Below, in pieces: positions 39,033-47,841 of a stretch of 64,000 bases of DNA; within the stretch, counting starts at the first letter, position 1; each line of letters opens with the position of its first letter. The notes beneath the pieces were generated by a model. That model saw only the letters and a list, made by a program, of their open reading frames with translations, had not been told where the DNA came from and searched no databases. Source of the stretch: Pseudoflavonifractor intestinihominis (GTDB lineage Bacteria; Bacillota; Clostridia; Oscillospirales; Oscillospiraceae). The translations under genes were made by a program, and so were the position numbers. The DNA is taken from positions 1 through 64,000 of the forward strand of contig NZ_JBBMFK010000003.1 in the NCBI RefSeq assembly GCF_040096055.1, written 5' to 3'.

Positions 39033-40094
39033 ATGAATCCCATCCCCCGTCCCCCCGCTCCACCTGACGCCATCCGGAAGACCCCTGTGGTGGTGGCGGT
39101 CTGTGGCCCGGAGGGGTGCGGCAAAAGCTGGCTCATCCGCAGTGTCCTGCCCCGGCTCACCGTCGCGGGCGTCAAAACAGCCGTCATCAAGCGGGAAAGC
39201 CGTCCCCTGGACCCGTCCGGCCCCGACCGCTACTCCACCGTCTTCCGCCGGGCGGGCGCCAGCGCCGTGGGCGTGTTCGACGGGGAGCTGTCCATGGTGG
39301 TCCGCCGGAACAGGATCACCGAGCAGCACCTGATCGCCCAGTTCCAGGACGCGGACCTGATCCTCATGGAGGGCTTTGCCCGCAGCTTCTGGCCCAAGCT
39401 GGAGCTGGTGCGGAGCGGATTTTCCGACGGGCCGTCCTGCGACCTGTCCACCGTGCTGGCCCTGGTGACCGACCTGTCCCTTCCCCACTGCGATGTGCCC
39501 CAGCTGCCCTTTGACTGCCAGGCTGTGGCAGATTTTCTCCTGCGTTACTATTATCGTGAGATTGGAGTGAATATTATGGAATCCTCTTCCGCCAACAAGA
39601 CCGTCTCCGTCCCTGAGGGCGTGCTCCGGGCCGCCCTGATCACCGTCAGCGACAGCATCTATGCCGGCACCAGCCAGAACACCGCCGGCCCCGCCGCCGC
39701 CGAACAGCTGGTCAAGGCCGGCTTCGAGCTGGTGTCCACCACCCTGCTGCCCCGGGACCGGGCCATGCTGTCCGCCGAGCTCACCCGCCTGGCCGACAGC
39801 CGTCTGGCCGACCTGGTGGTCACCATGGGCGGCACCGGCTGCTCCCTCTACGACTGCACCCCCGAGGCCACCACCGATGTGACCGAGCGGGCTCTGCCCG
39901 GCGTATGCGAGGCCCTGCGCCGCGCCCTGGCCGACCTGTCCGACGGCGCCATGCTGGACCGCTCCACCGCCGGTATGCGGAAGCGGACCGTGCTGGTCAA
40001 CCTGCCCGGCGGGTCTGAGCTGGCCCTCCCCTGCCTGGAGCGCCTGCTCCCCGGTCTGAAGGCCACGGTGGAGGCTATCCGCCAGGACGGCTGA
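39033..40094 (+). CDS. MobB-MogA/MoaB fusion, molybdenum cofactor biosynthesis
   Basis: Residues about 15-180 are MobB-like, with P-loop GPEGCGKSW and LILMEGF. Residues about 190-353 are a MogA/MoaB domain with GTSQNTAGP, LVVTMGGTG and DVTER. MobB aids guanine-nucleotide attachment to molybdopterin and MogA adenylates molybdopterin before metal insertion, so the fusion joins late steps of one pathway. The start at 39033 follows GGAGGTGG. No other molybdenum gene is in the window. Confidence 0.88.
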   Translation: MNPIPRPPAPPDAIRKTPVVVAVCGPEGCGKSWLIRSVLPRLTVAGVKTAVIKRESRPLDPSGPDRYSTVFRRAGASAVGVFDGELSMVVRRNRITEQHLIAQFQDADLILMEGFARSFWPKLELVRSGFSDGPSCDLSTVLALVTDLSLPHCDVPQLPFDCQAVADFLLRYYYREIGVNIMESSSANKTVSVPEGVLRAALITVSDSIYAGTSQNTAGPAAAEQLVKAGFELVSTTLLPRDRAMLSAELTRLADSRLADLVVTMGGTGCSLYDCTPEATTDVTERALPGVCEALRRALADLSDGAMLDRSTAGMRKRTVLVNLPGGSELALPCLERLLPGLKATVEAIRQDG

Positions 40095-40122
40095 GGATTC
40101 CTTCTCTCCTTATATATAATAG

Positions 40123-40154
40123 AAGCGGAGCCGCGTGTGCGGCTCCGCTTTTTT
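40123..40154. terminator. Bidirectional terminator between MobB-MogA and glmS
   Basis: AAGCGGAGCCGC pairs with its complement across 4 bases and is followed by a T run. Confidence 0.8.
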
Positions 40155-40166
40155 GTGGCGTGAAGC

Positions 40167-42002
40167 TTATTCCACCGTTACCGACTTGGCCAGGTTCCGG
40201 GGCTTATCGATGTCGCAGCCGCGCATGAGGGCCACGTAGTAGGCGAAGAGCTGGAGAGGCACCACGTCCAGGGAGGGCAGCAGCATGGGGTGGGTGTCGG
40301 GCACGGCGATGGCGTGGTCCACGGTCTTGGCCATCTCCTCCTCCAGAGACGCGGTGGTCACGCCCAGCACATCGGCGCCCCGGCTCTTCACCTCCACCAC
40401 GTTGCTCATCAGCTTCTCGAAGAGCTTGCCGTAGCTGGCCAGAGCCACCACCAGGGTGCCCGGCTCGATGAGGGAGATGGTGCCGTGCTTGAGCTCGCCG
40501 GCGGCGTAGGCCTCCGAGTGGATATAGGAGATCTCCTTGAGCTTGAGGGAGCCCTCCAGGCCCACGGCGTAGTCGATGTTGCGGCCGATGAAGAAGATGG
40601 AGGGGTGGTTGAAGTAGATGGAGGCGAAATACTGGATATCCTCCCGGTGGGAGAGGATCTCCTCCATCTTGTCGGGGATGTTCTGGAGCTCCTCCACCAC
40701 AGCGGCGTACTCCTCCGGGGTGATGGTGCCCATCAGGTCGGCAAAGCACAGGCCGATCAGGTAGATCACCGCCAGCTGGGTGGAGTAGGCCTTGGTGGTG
40801 GCCACGGCGATCTCCGGTCCGGCCCAGGTGTAGAGCACATCGTCGCTCTCACGGGCGATGGTGGAGCCCACCACATTGACGATGGACAGCAGCCGGGCCC
40901 CCAGCCTGCGGGCCTCCCGCATGGCGGCCAGGGTGTCGATGGTCTCGCCCGACTGGGAGATGACCAGGGCCAGGGTCCTGGGGGTGACGATGGGGTCGCA
41001 GTACCGGAACTCAGAGGCCAGGGTCACCTCCACCGGCTTGCGGAGCAGCCGCTCCAGGGTGTACTTGGCGGCCATGCCCACGTGGTAGGAGGAGCCGCAG
41101 GCGATGACGTAGATCTTGTCCAGGGCCTTCAGGTCCTCCGCCGTCAGGTTCAGGCCCTCCAGCACCACACGGCCGTCCTGGATCCGGGGGGAGATGGTGT
41201 CCCGGAAGGCCTTGGGCTGTTCCATGATCTCCTTGAACATGAAGTGCTCGTAGCCGCCCTTCTCCGCGGCGGAGATCTCCCAGTCCACGTGGTGCTTCTC
41301 CTTGTGCACCGGCTGGAGGTAGGGGTGGTTGTAGACCTGGATGCCGTCGGCGGTGAGCACGGCGATCTCCCCGTCGTCCAGGTAGTACACGTCCCGGGTG
41401 TACTTGATGACGGCGGTCACGTCGCTGGCCAGGAAGTTGAAGCCCTCCCCCAGACCCAGGATCAGGGGGCTGTCCTTCCGGGCGGCGATGAGCCGGTCGG
41501 GGCAGTCGGAGCAGATGACGCCCAGGGCGTAGGCGCCGTTGATGCGGTGGAGCACCTTGGTGAGGGCCTCCAGAATGTCGCCCCGGTAGTAGTACTCCAG
41601 CAGCTGGGCCACCACCTCGGTGTCGGTCTGGGAGACGAACTCCACCCCCTTGGACTGGAGAAATTCCTTGATCTCCACATAGTTCTCGATGATGCCGTTG
41701 TGGACCACGGCGATGTGGCCGCTCTGGCTGACCTGGGGGTGGGAGTTTACGTCAGAGGGCGCGCCGTGGGTGGCCCAGCGGGTGTGGCCCAGACCCACGG
41801 TGCCGTGGATGGCCGCGCCGCCGTCCACCATCTCGGAGAGCACCTTGAGCCGGCCCTTGGCCTTGGCTACCTGGAGCCCCTCGGTCTGGGACCACACCGC
41901 GATGCCCGCCGAGTCGTAGCCCCGGTACTCCAGCCGGCTCAGGCCGTCCAGCAGAATGGGGGCGGCCTCTTCCCTTCCTATATATCCTACAATACCACAC
42001 AT
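40167..42002 (-). CDS. glmS: Glutamine-fructose-6-phosphate aminotransferase
   Basis: The 611-residue protein starts MCGIVGYIG, with the N-terminal nucleophile Cys2 of the glutaminase domain. Two sugar isomerase domains follow (SGETIDTLAAMREA and the C-terminal KSVTVE end). It makes glucosamine-6-phosphate, the entry to peptidoglycan precursors. It is a single gene with its own promoter. The leader lacks features of a glmS ribozyme. Confidence 0.97.
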   Translation of the reverse strand: MCGIVGYIGREEAAPILLDGLSRLEYRGYDSAGIAVWSQTEGLQVAKAKGRLKVLSEMVDGGAAIHGTVGLGHTRWATHGAPSDVNSHPQVSQSGHIAVVHNGIIENYVEIKEFLQSKGVEFVSQTDTEVVAQLLEYYYRGDILEALTKVLHRINGAYALGVICSDCPDRLIAARKDSPLILGLGEGFNFLASDVTAVIKYTRDVYYLDDGEIAVLTADGIQVYNHPYLQPVHKEKHHVDWEISAAEKGGYEHFMFKEIMEQPKAFRDTISPRIQDGRVVLEGLNLTAEDLKALDKIYVIACGSSYHVGMAAKYTLERLLRKPVEVTLASEFRYCDPIVTPRTLALVISQSGETIDTLAAMREARRLGARLLSIVNVVGSTIARESDDVLYTWAGPEIAVATTKAYSTQLAVIYLIGLCFADLMGTITPEEYAAVVEELQNIPDKMEEILSHREDIQYFASIYFNHPSIFFIGRNIDYAVGLEGSLKLKEISYIHSEAYAAGELKHGTISLIEPGTLVVALASYGKLFEKLMSNVVEVKSRGADVLGVTTASLEEEMAKTVDHAIAVPDTHPMLLPSLDVVPLQLFAYYVALMRGCDIDKPRNLAKSVTVE

Positions 42003-42109
42003 GGCAGATTTCCTCCTGTCACCTGGATGTTTCGTCCCAATCGTTCCATATGTTTCATCTTATGAATTGTTTCCAATCTTTTTTCACATTTTTATGAAAC
42101 AACATTTTT

Positions 42110-42138
42110 ATTATAGCGGCATGCCGTGCCCGTGACAA
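42110..42138 (-). promoter_or_regulatory. glmS promoter
   Basis: On the minus strand TTGTCA (42133-42138) and TATAAT (42110-42115) are 17 bases apart, about 108 bases before the start codon. Confidence 0.75.
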
Positions 42139-42191
42139 GAAAAAATTTTTTGTGCCCGTGCCCAATTTCTCTGTGACCCGATCCGGAAAAA

Positions 42192-42229
42192 ACGGCCCCT
42201 GTCCCGCCTGGTCGGGGGACAAGGGCCGT
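42192..42229 (-). terminator. Terminator of the dehydratase/flavoprotein operon
   Basis: ACGGCCC and GGGCCGT form the outer stem with inner CTGTCCC / GGGGGACA pairs; TTTTTTCC follows on the minus strand. Confidence 0.7.
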
Positions 42230-42261
42230 CCTGTTTCAAGTATTCTCACGCGCCGGCGGAT

Positions 42262-44550
42262 TTATACCTCTTCCGCCAGGCGGAAGGCCGCGCGGTTTGC
42301 CTCCAGCACCCGGCCGCCGGCGAAGCTGTCGCCGATGTTGTAGATCTCCGGGGCGGCATTGGCCGCCAGGGCCTCGTAGTAGGCGGCGTCATCCGGGCGG
42401 CCGCCCATGGCCAGCACCACCAGGTCCACATCCAGCACCATCTCCCTGGTCTCGGGGCCCAGCTTGGGCGCCAGCGGGTTGGGGATGTTCTCGGGCAGCA
42501 GGGGCTGCCAGGTGTTGTAGGGGTCGGGGGCGCCCTTGGACACGTTGCGGCTGATGTGGATCTTGCCCGGCTCAAAGGCGGTGACCTTGGCGCAGTTGTA
42601 CAGCTCCACCCCCGCCTTCTCCATGTAGTGCAGCAGGTGGCCCCGGTTGGCGGTGCACACGCCCTGCATGAAGTTGGGCAGCATCTCCACCACCTTGACC
42701 TCCCGGCCCTGCTCATACCGCAGCCAGTAGGCCGTCTCGCAGCCCACCACGCCGCCGCCGGCCACCACCACCTTCTTGGCATCTCCCAGCAGACTGGGGT
42801 CCACCAGCAGATCCACCGCCTGGACGGCCTTCACCTTGTCCAGGCCGGGGATGGGCGGGCAGGCGTTCTTGGTGCCCACGGCAAAGACGATGGTGTCGAA
42901 CTTCTGCTCCGTCAGCCACTCCGTCGTGACCGGCGTGCTCAGCCGCAGGGTGAAATTGGGCAGCTGCTGGGCCTGGCGCACCTGCTCGTTGAGCCAGTCC
43001 AGATAGTTCTTGAAGTCGAACTTCACCGCCGGCACGCTGCCGGGCACCACCCGGCCGCCCAGCTTGCCGCTCTTCTCCAGCAGCTCCACGGTGTGGCCCC
43101 GCTTGGCGGCCTCCACGGCGAACATGATGCCCGCCGGGCCGCCGCCCACTACGGCGATCTTCTTTTTCTTCTCCGGCTCAGGTCCGTGCTGAGGCAGACT
43201 GTCCTCAAAGCCGGTGCGGGCGTTGACGGCGCACTGGATGTGGCCGCCCTCCACAAACTCGTTGACGCAGCCCTCCTGACAGCCGATGCAGGGACAGATA
43301 TCCTCCACCCGGCCCTCGTAGGCCTTGTTGCACCACTCCGGGTCGGCCAGCAGAGGCCGGCCCAGCATGACCATGTCGCAGTCGCCGCTACGCAGGGCCC
43401 GCTCGGACACGTCGGGGTAGCCCAGCTTGCCCACGGCCACCACCGGCACCTCTACGCCCGCGTTGGAGCGGATGCCCTTTTTGGCGAAGTGCTCCTTCAC
43501 GATGCGGGACACGGGCAGGAAGCAGCCCGCCGGCATCCCGGCAGGGGGATGGGGCAGCCACCAGTTGTCGTAGCAGCCGATGTCCACGTCGAAGAGGTCC
43601 ACGCCCGCCTTCACCAGGTTCTCCATGTAGTCCAGGGTCTCGGCCACGCTGCGGCCGTTCTTGAACTTCTTCAGGGAGGCCACCTGGTCCATCCGGCCGC
43701 CGTAGGTCTCGTTGAGGGCCAGAGACAGGTCGATGCGGTACATGATGGGGTAGTTGGGCCCCACCCGGCGGCGGATCTCCTTCACCATGTCCAGGCCGAA
43801 GCGCTGCCAGTCGGCGTACTTGCCCAGCTTGCGGCGGTTGAAGGCCCGGTTGGTCATCTGCTCCAGCAGATAGCCCTCGTGGCCGTGGAGGTACACGCCG
43901 TCAATGAGGCAGGCCTTGGCGTCCGCCGCCGCCTGGCCCGCGTTCTTGATGATACGGGTCAGCTTCCGGTCGGAGAGGCGGAGGCAGGGCAGCTCGGGGA
44001 TGTAGAAATTCCTGTTGAAGGAGGCAGACACGGGGAACTTGGTCTGCTGCACCAGGCAGGTGGGCGGGCCCACACGGCCCAGGCCGGGGGTCAGCTGGAT
44101 GAAGAAGCGGCTGCCGTACCCATGGCACTGCTGGGCCAGGTCCCGCCAGCCCGACATGAGGGTGCGGGCGGGGCTGATGCGGGGCATCATCACCTTGCCC
44201 CCCACCTCGGTGATGGTGGGGTCGATCTTGTCGCTGATGGGGATGAGGCCGGAGGTGATGAGGCCCACGCCGCCTTTGGCACGGGCCACAAAGTAGCGGA
44301 TCATCTTCTCGCTGGGCCGCCCGTACTCCTCGCACATCATCAGGTTGCCCATGGGTGCCATGACCACCCGGTTCTTGATGGTCATGCGGTTGACCCGGAT
44401 GGGGGAAAAGATGGACGTATAGGGGTAGAGCTCCTTGGTCATGCGGGCCGCGTTGCCCGCGCAGTTCTTCACGCCTCCCTCAAACCAGTCGCCGAAGTGG
44501 TCGCACAGCTCCTGGATGGGCGCGTCCGTTCTCAGTTCGCTCAAAGCCAA
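42262..44550 (-). CDS. Old Yellow Enzyme-type flavoprotein, 2-enoate / dienoyl-CoA reductase-like
   Basis: The 762-residue protein has an N-terminal FMN TIM barrel (KNRVVMAPMGNLM...), a [4Fe-4S] site CIGCQEGC...C (near 423), an FAD-binding motif VVGGGPAGI (near 469) and a second nucleotide motif VAGGGVVGCE (near 601). This is the layout of 2-enoate reductase and 2,4-dienoyl-CoA reductase, which reduce carbon-carbon double bonds. An N-terminal extension of about 45 residues is present. It is the last gene of the operon, so it could reduce the enoyl product of the dehydratase. Confidence 0.88.
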   Translation of the reverse strand: MALSELRTDAPIQELCDHFGDWFEGGVKNCAGNAARMTKELYPYTSIFSPIRVNRMTIKNRVVMAPMGNLMMCEEYGRPSEKMIRYFVARAKGGVGLITSGLIPISDKIDPTITEVGGKVMMPRISPARTLMSGWRDLAQQCHGYGSRFFIQLTPGLGRVGPPTCLVQQTKFPVSASFNRNFYIPELPCLRLSDRKLTRIIKNAGQAAADAKACLIDGVYLHGHEGYLLEQMTNRAFNRRKLGKYADWQRFGLDMVKEIRRRVGPNYPIMYRIDLSLALNETYGGRMDQVASLKKFKNGRSVAETLDYMENLVKAGVDLFDVDIGCYDNWWLPHPPAGMPAGCFLPVSRIVKEHFAKKGIRSNAGVEVPVVAVGKLGYPDVSERALRSGDCDMVMLGRPLLADPEWCNKAYEGRVEDICPCIGCQEGCVNEFVEGGHIQCAVNARTGFEDSLPQHGPEPEKKKKIAVVGGGPAGIMFAVEAAKRGHTVELLEKSGKLGGRVVPGSVPAVKFDFKNYLDWLNEQVRQAQQLPNFTLRLSTPVTTEWLTEQKFDTIVFAVGTKNACPPIPGLDKVKAVQAVDLLVDPSLLGDAKKVVVAGGGVVGCETAYWLRYEQGREVKVVEMLPNFMQGVCTANRGHLLHYMEKAGVELYNCAKVTAFEPGKIHISRNVSKGAPDPYNTWQPLLPENIPNPLAPKLGPETREMVLDVDLVVLAMGGRPDDAAYYEALAANAAPEIYNIGDSFAGGRVLEANRAAFRLAEEV

Positions 44551-44577
44551 AGTACCTCCTTGTATGGCGCTGCGGGC

Positions 44578-45303
44578 TCAGCTGCCCCGGCGGCGCCGGA
44601 TTCCGTGCATCTCCTTCAGGCCTTCCACCTCGTCGCACACCGGCTTCCACTCGCAGGCCTTGCAGTCCATGTCCACATCGTCCAGGATGTGGTTGAGGGC
44701 GCCGGTGATCTTGCCGGTCTTTGTGGCCAGGTCGTCCAGGTCCCGATAGGGGGCCTGGGGCAGTGTGATGAAGATCACCTTCACCGCCTTGACAAACCGG
44801 CTGCGGCGGTACTGCCGGATGAACAGGTTGCCCACCTGCTCGAAGGTCAGCCCTTTGTCCAGGGCCTTCCGGGACACCCGGGCCTGCTCCCGATTGGAGA
44901 AGGCGGCCGCCCGGATCATGTACCCCTCGGGGTACACGCCGTATTTCTTGGTCTCGATTCCCTTGATGATGGCAAAGGCGGCCTGCTCCCCGTCCTTGGT
45001 GATGTCCTCAGTACGGAGAATGGTGATACGGGCAAAGCTGCAGTCCCCTTTGATCTCGGGCAGGTCGGGGCCGTAGAGCACCACCTCGTCCCGGGGCACC
45101 TGCCCCTCGTCCTCGGTGAGAAGCAGGCAGCTGACGCTGTCGCAGGACAGGGCCCCCAGCTCGTAGGCCGCCTCGCTGCCCAGGATCAGCTGGTTCTTTC
45201 CCCCTTCTTTGGCCGCCCGGGCCGGATCTGCGGCCCAGGTCTTGGGCGTATAGGGGGCGAGGCAGCGGTTCACGTCGGCAATGACGGCGTCATAGACATT
45301 CAT
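44578..45303 (-). CDS. Acetyl-CoA synthase / CODH beta-subunit-like protein
   Basis: The 241-residue protein contains LYGPDLPEIKGD, FSNREQARVSRKALDKGLTFEQVGNLF and a C-terminal CKACEWKPVCDEV segment. The order and wording resemble the part of acetyl-CoA synthase (CdhC/AcsB) between its first and metal-cluster domains; full ACS is three times longer. It lacks the rest of the enzyme, so it cannot do the complete reaction. The C..C...C segment may bind a metal. ATG overlaps the stop of the 51-aa gene (TGATG). Confidence 0.72.
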   Translation of the reverse strand: MNVYDAVIADVNRCLAPYTPKTWAADPARAAKEGGKNQLILGSEAAYELGALSCDSVSCLLLTEDEGQVPRDEVVLYGPDLPEIKGDCSFARITILRTEDITKDGEQAAFAIIKGIETKKYGVYPEGYMIRAAAFSNREQARVSRKALDKGLTFEQVGNLFIRQYRRSRFVKAVKVIFITLPQAPYRDLDDLATKTGKITGALNHILDDVDMDCKACEWKPVCDEVEGLKEMHGIRRRRGS

Positions 45304-45458
45304 CACAGCTTTTCTTCCACATCCTTCGAATCGTGGTAGGCCATAAGCTTGTTATAGAGCTTCTCCGCCATCTTCATGTCCGCGTTGGTGATGTACATCA
45401 GGAAGGACAGGACGAAGAGGGCGGCGATGACGATCAGTACGATCCAATACCAGGCCAT
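45303..45458 (-). CDS. Single-pass membrane peptide, 51 aa
   Basis: A short gene begins ATGGCCTGGTAT nine bases after AAGGAGG. It encodes one N-terminal membrane segment (WIVLIVIAALFVLSFLMYI) and a charged helical tail (KMAEKLYNKLMAYHDSKDVE). It fits exactly between the activator gene (13-base gap) and the ACS-like gene (one-base overlap), so it is surely part of the operon. It may tether the soluble enzyme parts to the membrane. Confidence 0.8.
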   Translation of the reverse strand: MAWYWIVLIVIAALFVLSFLMYITNADMKMAEKLYNKLMAYHDSKDVEEKL

Positions 45459-45471
45459 ATTGCGGTCCTCC

Positions 45472-46263
45472 TTACTCCAAGCCCTTCTGCCGGGCGTACT
45501 CCGCGGCGCCCAGGGCGCCCATCAGCTGGGGGTCCACCGGCAGGTCGATGACCTTGACACGCAGCACGTTCTCAATGGCGGCCTTCAGGCCCTTGTTCTT
45601 GGCGCAGCCGCCGGTGAGGGTGATGTGGTCCTTGGCGCCCGCCTTCTTGGCCATGACGAAGCAGCGCTTTGCCACCGACTGCTGGATGCCGGCGGCGATC
45701 TCGTCCCGGGGCTTGCCCTCGCCCACCAGGGTGATGACCTCGCTCTCGGCAAAGACGGTGCACTGGGCGGTGATGGGGATCACGTTCTTGGCCGACAGGG
45801 ACAGCTGGGAGAACTCGTCCAGGGTACACTCAAAGGCCCGGGCCATGGCCTCAAAGAAGCGGCCGGTACCGGCGGCGCACTTGTCGTTCATGGCGAAGTT
45901 GAGGACGGTGCCGTCCTGGTCGATGGCGATACCCTTCACGTCCTGGCCACCGATGTCGATGATGGCCTTCACCGTGGGGTCCACCACGTGGACGCCCATG
46001 GCGTGGCAGGAGATCTCCGAGATGTTCTCCTGGGCCTGGGGCACCTTGTTGCGGCCGTAGCCGGTGCCGATGAGGTAGGTCAGGTCGCCGATGGAGGACA
46101 GGCCGTCCACCTTGGCCACCGCCTGGTCCAGAGCCTCCTTGGCGCTGAGCTCCGAGTTGATGCGGCTGCGGATGGTCACGTCGCTGACCATCTTGCCCTT
46201 CTCATCCAGAATGACGCATTTGGTGTAGGTGGAGCCTACGTCGCACCCGCCGAAATATTTCAT
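45472..46263 (-). CDS. 2-hydroxyacyl-CoA dehydratase activator ATPase (HgdC/BadF type)
   Basis: The 263-residue protein has the ASKHA ATPase motifs GGCDVGSTYTK and DIGGQDVKGI. Two Cys for the dimer-bridging [4Fe-4S] cluster are present in NDKCAAGTG (near 129) and TAQCTVF (near 167). It injects an electron into the dehydratase at the cost of ATP. Start MKYFGG at 46263 after GGGGGAT; the ATG eight codons earlier lies within the end of the previous gene. Confidence 0.94.
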   Translation of the reverse strand: MKYFGGCDVGSTYTKCVILDEKGKMVSDVTIRSRINSELSAKEALDQAVAKVDGLSSIGDLTYLIGTGYGRNKVPQAQENISEISCHAMGVHVVDPTVKAIIDIGGQDVKGIAIDQDGTVLNFAMNDKCAAGTGRFFEAMARAFECTLDEFSQLSLSAKNVIPITAQCTVFAESEVITLVGEGKPRDEIAAGIQQSVAKRCFVMAKKAGAKDHITLTGGCAKNKGLKAAIENVLRVKVIDLPVDPQLMGALGAAEYARQKGLE

Positions 46264-46277
46264 CTCTGTATCCCCCT

Positions 46278-47840
46278 TTACCATGTCAGGTCGTCGTCAT
46301 AGTCCACCAGCGTGGGGTCCAGGGGCTCAGCCCGGAACACGGTGGTCATGTAGCGGTTCACCCGGTCCCGCATGGCCTTGCGGGACACGGTGCGCGGGTC
46401 CATCAGGTCGTGCTCGATCCAGATCAGGTGGATGCCCCGCTCTCTGGCCTGCTCCTCAAAGAGGCCCTGGAGGCCGGCGAAGTTCTTGCAGGACACGTGG
46501 TTATACATGAACACGATGTTGGCGTTGAACTTCTCGCACATCTTCCAGCACTCGTCCAGAGCGTTGATGTAGCCGCCGTTGGAGTGGGAGCGCATGGTCA
46601 TCCGCTCGTAGCCCCGGGCCATGTCCACCAGCACCTTCTCCTTGTCGTGCTCGTCGTAGTGGTGGTAGGCCAGCATACACTCCATATCCACCAGAGTCTT
46701 GATGCCCCAGCAGTTCTGGGCCCAGTAGGTGAAGTTGGAGTAGTAGTGGGCCGGGCAGCTCCAGACGATGGCACGGTAGCGGGGCTTGTCGTCAATGGCC
46801 ACCGAGTGGGCATAGCCCTTCTTCATCAGCTTGTTGACCTTGGCGTCGTACATGCACATCTTGGGGTCCAGGGAGCTGGCGATCTGCATCTCATACTCCC
46901 GGTGGAGGGCCAGGGCGGCGCCGCAGATCTGGGGGTAGTCGGTACAGTTCACGTCCCACTTCTCGATCATGTAGTTGGACTCCTTGTTGTACCGCTTCAC
47001 GCCCTCAAAGAAGGCGTTCCAGTCGAACTTGACGCCGAACTGCTTCTCAATGAACTCGATGCAGCCCCACAGGTTCTTCACCGCGTACTTCTGCACCTCG
47101 GGCTCGTTGAAGCGCTGGGGCGGGGTGACCTGGTAGTTGGGCAGCTTGAAGTACCGGTTGCTGTACATGGTGCTGGCCACCGAGCCGTCGCAGGGCATGG
47201 AGCTGGAGATGTAGGCCGCGCCCACCTTGGGGTAGTCGTCCACCACGCAGCAGCCCGCCTCGGCGGCAGGCAGGGGGCACACGTCGGAGGCCAGGCCGTA
47301 GTGCTCTACCGCGTCGATGTAGTAGATGTTGGCCTGCTGGTCCACCTCGCCCACCACGAAGATGGGGGCCATCTGGATGGGGATGCCCTTCAGGGTGGGG
47401 AAGCCGTTCATCAGCTGGATGGGCATCATCTCGTCGAAGATGACGGTCTTGGACCGCAGTTCCGCCGCCTTCTTGGAGTTGGGGTTCAGGTTCTCGTCCC
47501 GCTCCAGCAGGTCCCGGATCATGCCGGCGGAGTTCTGGAGCACGGCGTAGAACTGCTGGTGGGTGTACCGCAGCTCATAGCCCCGCAGGCCGATGGTGTG
47601 CCGGTCCAGGAAGGCGGGGGTGGTGATGTAGGACACCAGCCAGCGGTACCGCTTCAGGCCCTTGAGGAACTGGGGCAGCACCGGTCCCAGCTTGACGCCC
47701 AGCATGCCCAGCAGCTTGAGCCAGCGGCCGTAGTCATACAGAGTGTCCTTCAGGCCCTTCCACTCCCGGCGCTTGGTGCACCGGTGGTCGGCGGAGTACA
47801 GATTGCCCAGGCCCTTTCCGGTTTTGGGATTGTACGCCAT
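46278..47840 (-). CDS. 2-hydroxyacyl-CoA dehydratase / benzoyl-CoA reductase-type subunit (larger)
   Basis: The 520-residue protein belongs to the HgdB/BcrB/FldB family, with Cys residues spread as cluster ligands (for example DVCPLP, CDG, IVWSCPAHY, and HVSCKNFAG near the C-terminus). The family reduces or dehydrates CoA thioesters by a ketyl-radical mechanism. It is longer than usual by an N-terminal basic stretch. One base separates it from the partner subunit. The substrate cannot be told from sequence. Confidence 0.88.
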   Translation of the reverse strand: MAYNPKTGKGLGNLYSADHRCTKRREWKGLKDTLYDYGRWLKLLGMLGVKLGPVLPQFLKGLKRYRWLVSYITTPAFLDRHTIGLRGYELRYTHQQFYAVLQNSAGMIRDLLERDENLNPNSKKAAELRSKTVIFDEMMPIQLMNGFPTLKGIPIQMAPIFVVGEVDQQANIYYIDAVEHYGLASDVCPLPAAEAGCCVVDDYPKVGAAYISSSMPCDGSVASTMYSNRYFKLPNYQVTPPQRFNEPEVQKYAVKNLWGCIEFIEKQFGVKFDWNAFFEGVKRYNKESNYMIEKWDVNCTDYPQICGAALALHREYEMQIASSLDPKMCMYDAKVNKLMKKGYAHSVAIDDKPRYRAIVWSCPAHYYSNFTYWAQNCWGIKTLVDMECMLAYHHYDEHDKEKVLVDMARGYERMTMRSHSNGGYINALDECWKMCEKFNANIVFMYNHVSCKNFAGLQGLFEEQARERGIHLIWIEHDLMDPRTVSRKAMRDRVNRYMTTVFRAEPLDPTLVDYDDDLTW

Positions 47841-47841
47841 C

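Noticed and set aside
42003..42132. glmS ribozyme in the glmS leader
   Set aside because: No ribozyme core or cleavage-site sequence was seen in the roughly 108-base leader.
42556..45339. Plus-strand open frame of 927 codons
   Set aside because: It is antisense to the flavoprotein and ACS-like genes and has no domain or ribosome site.
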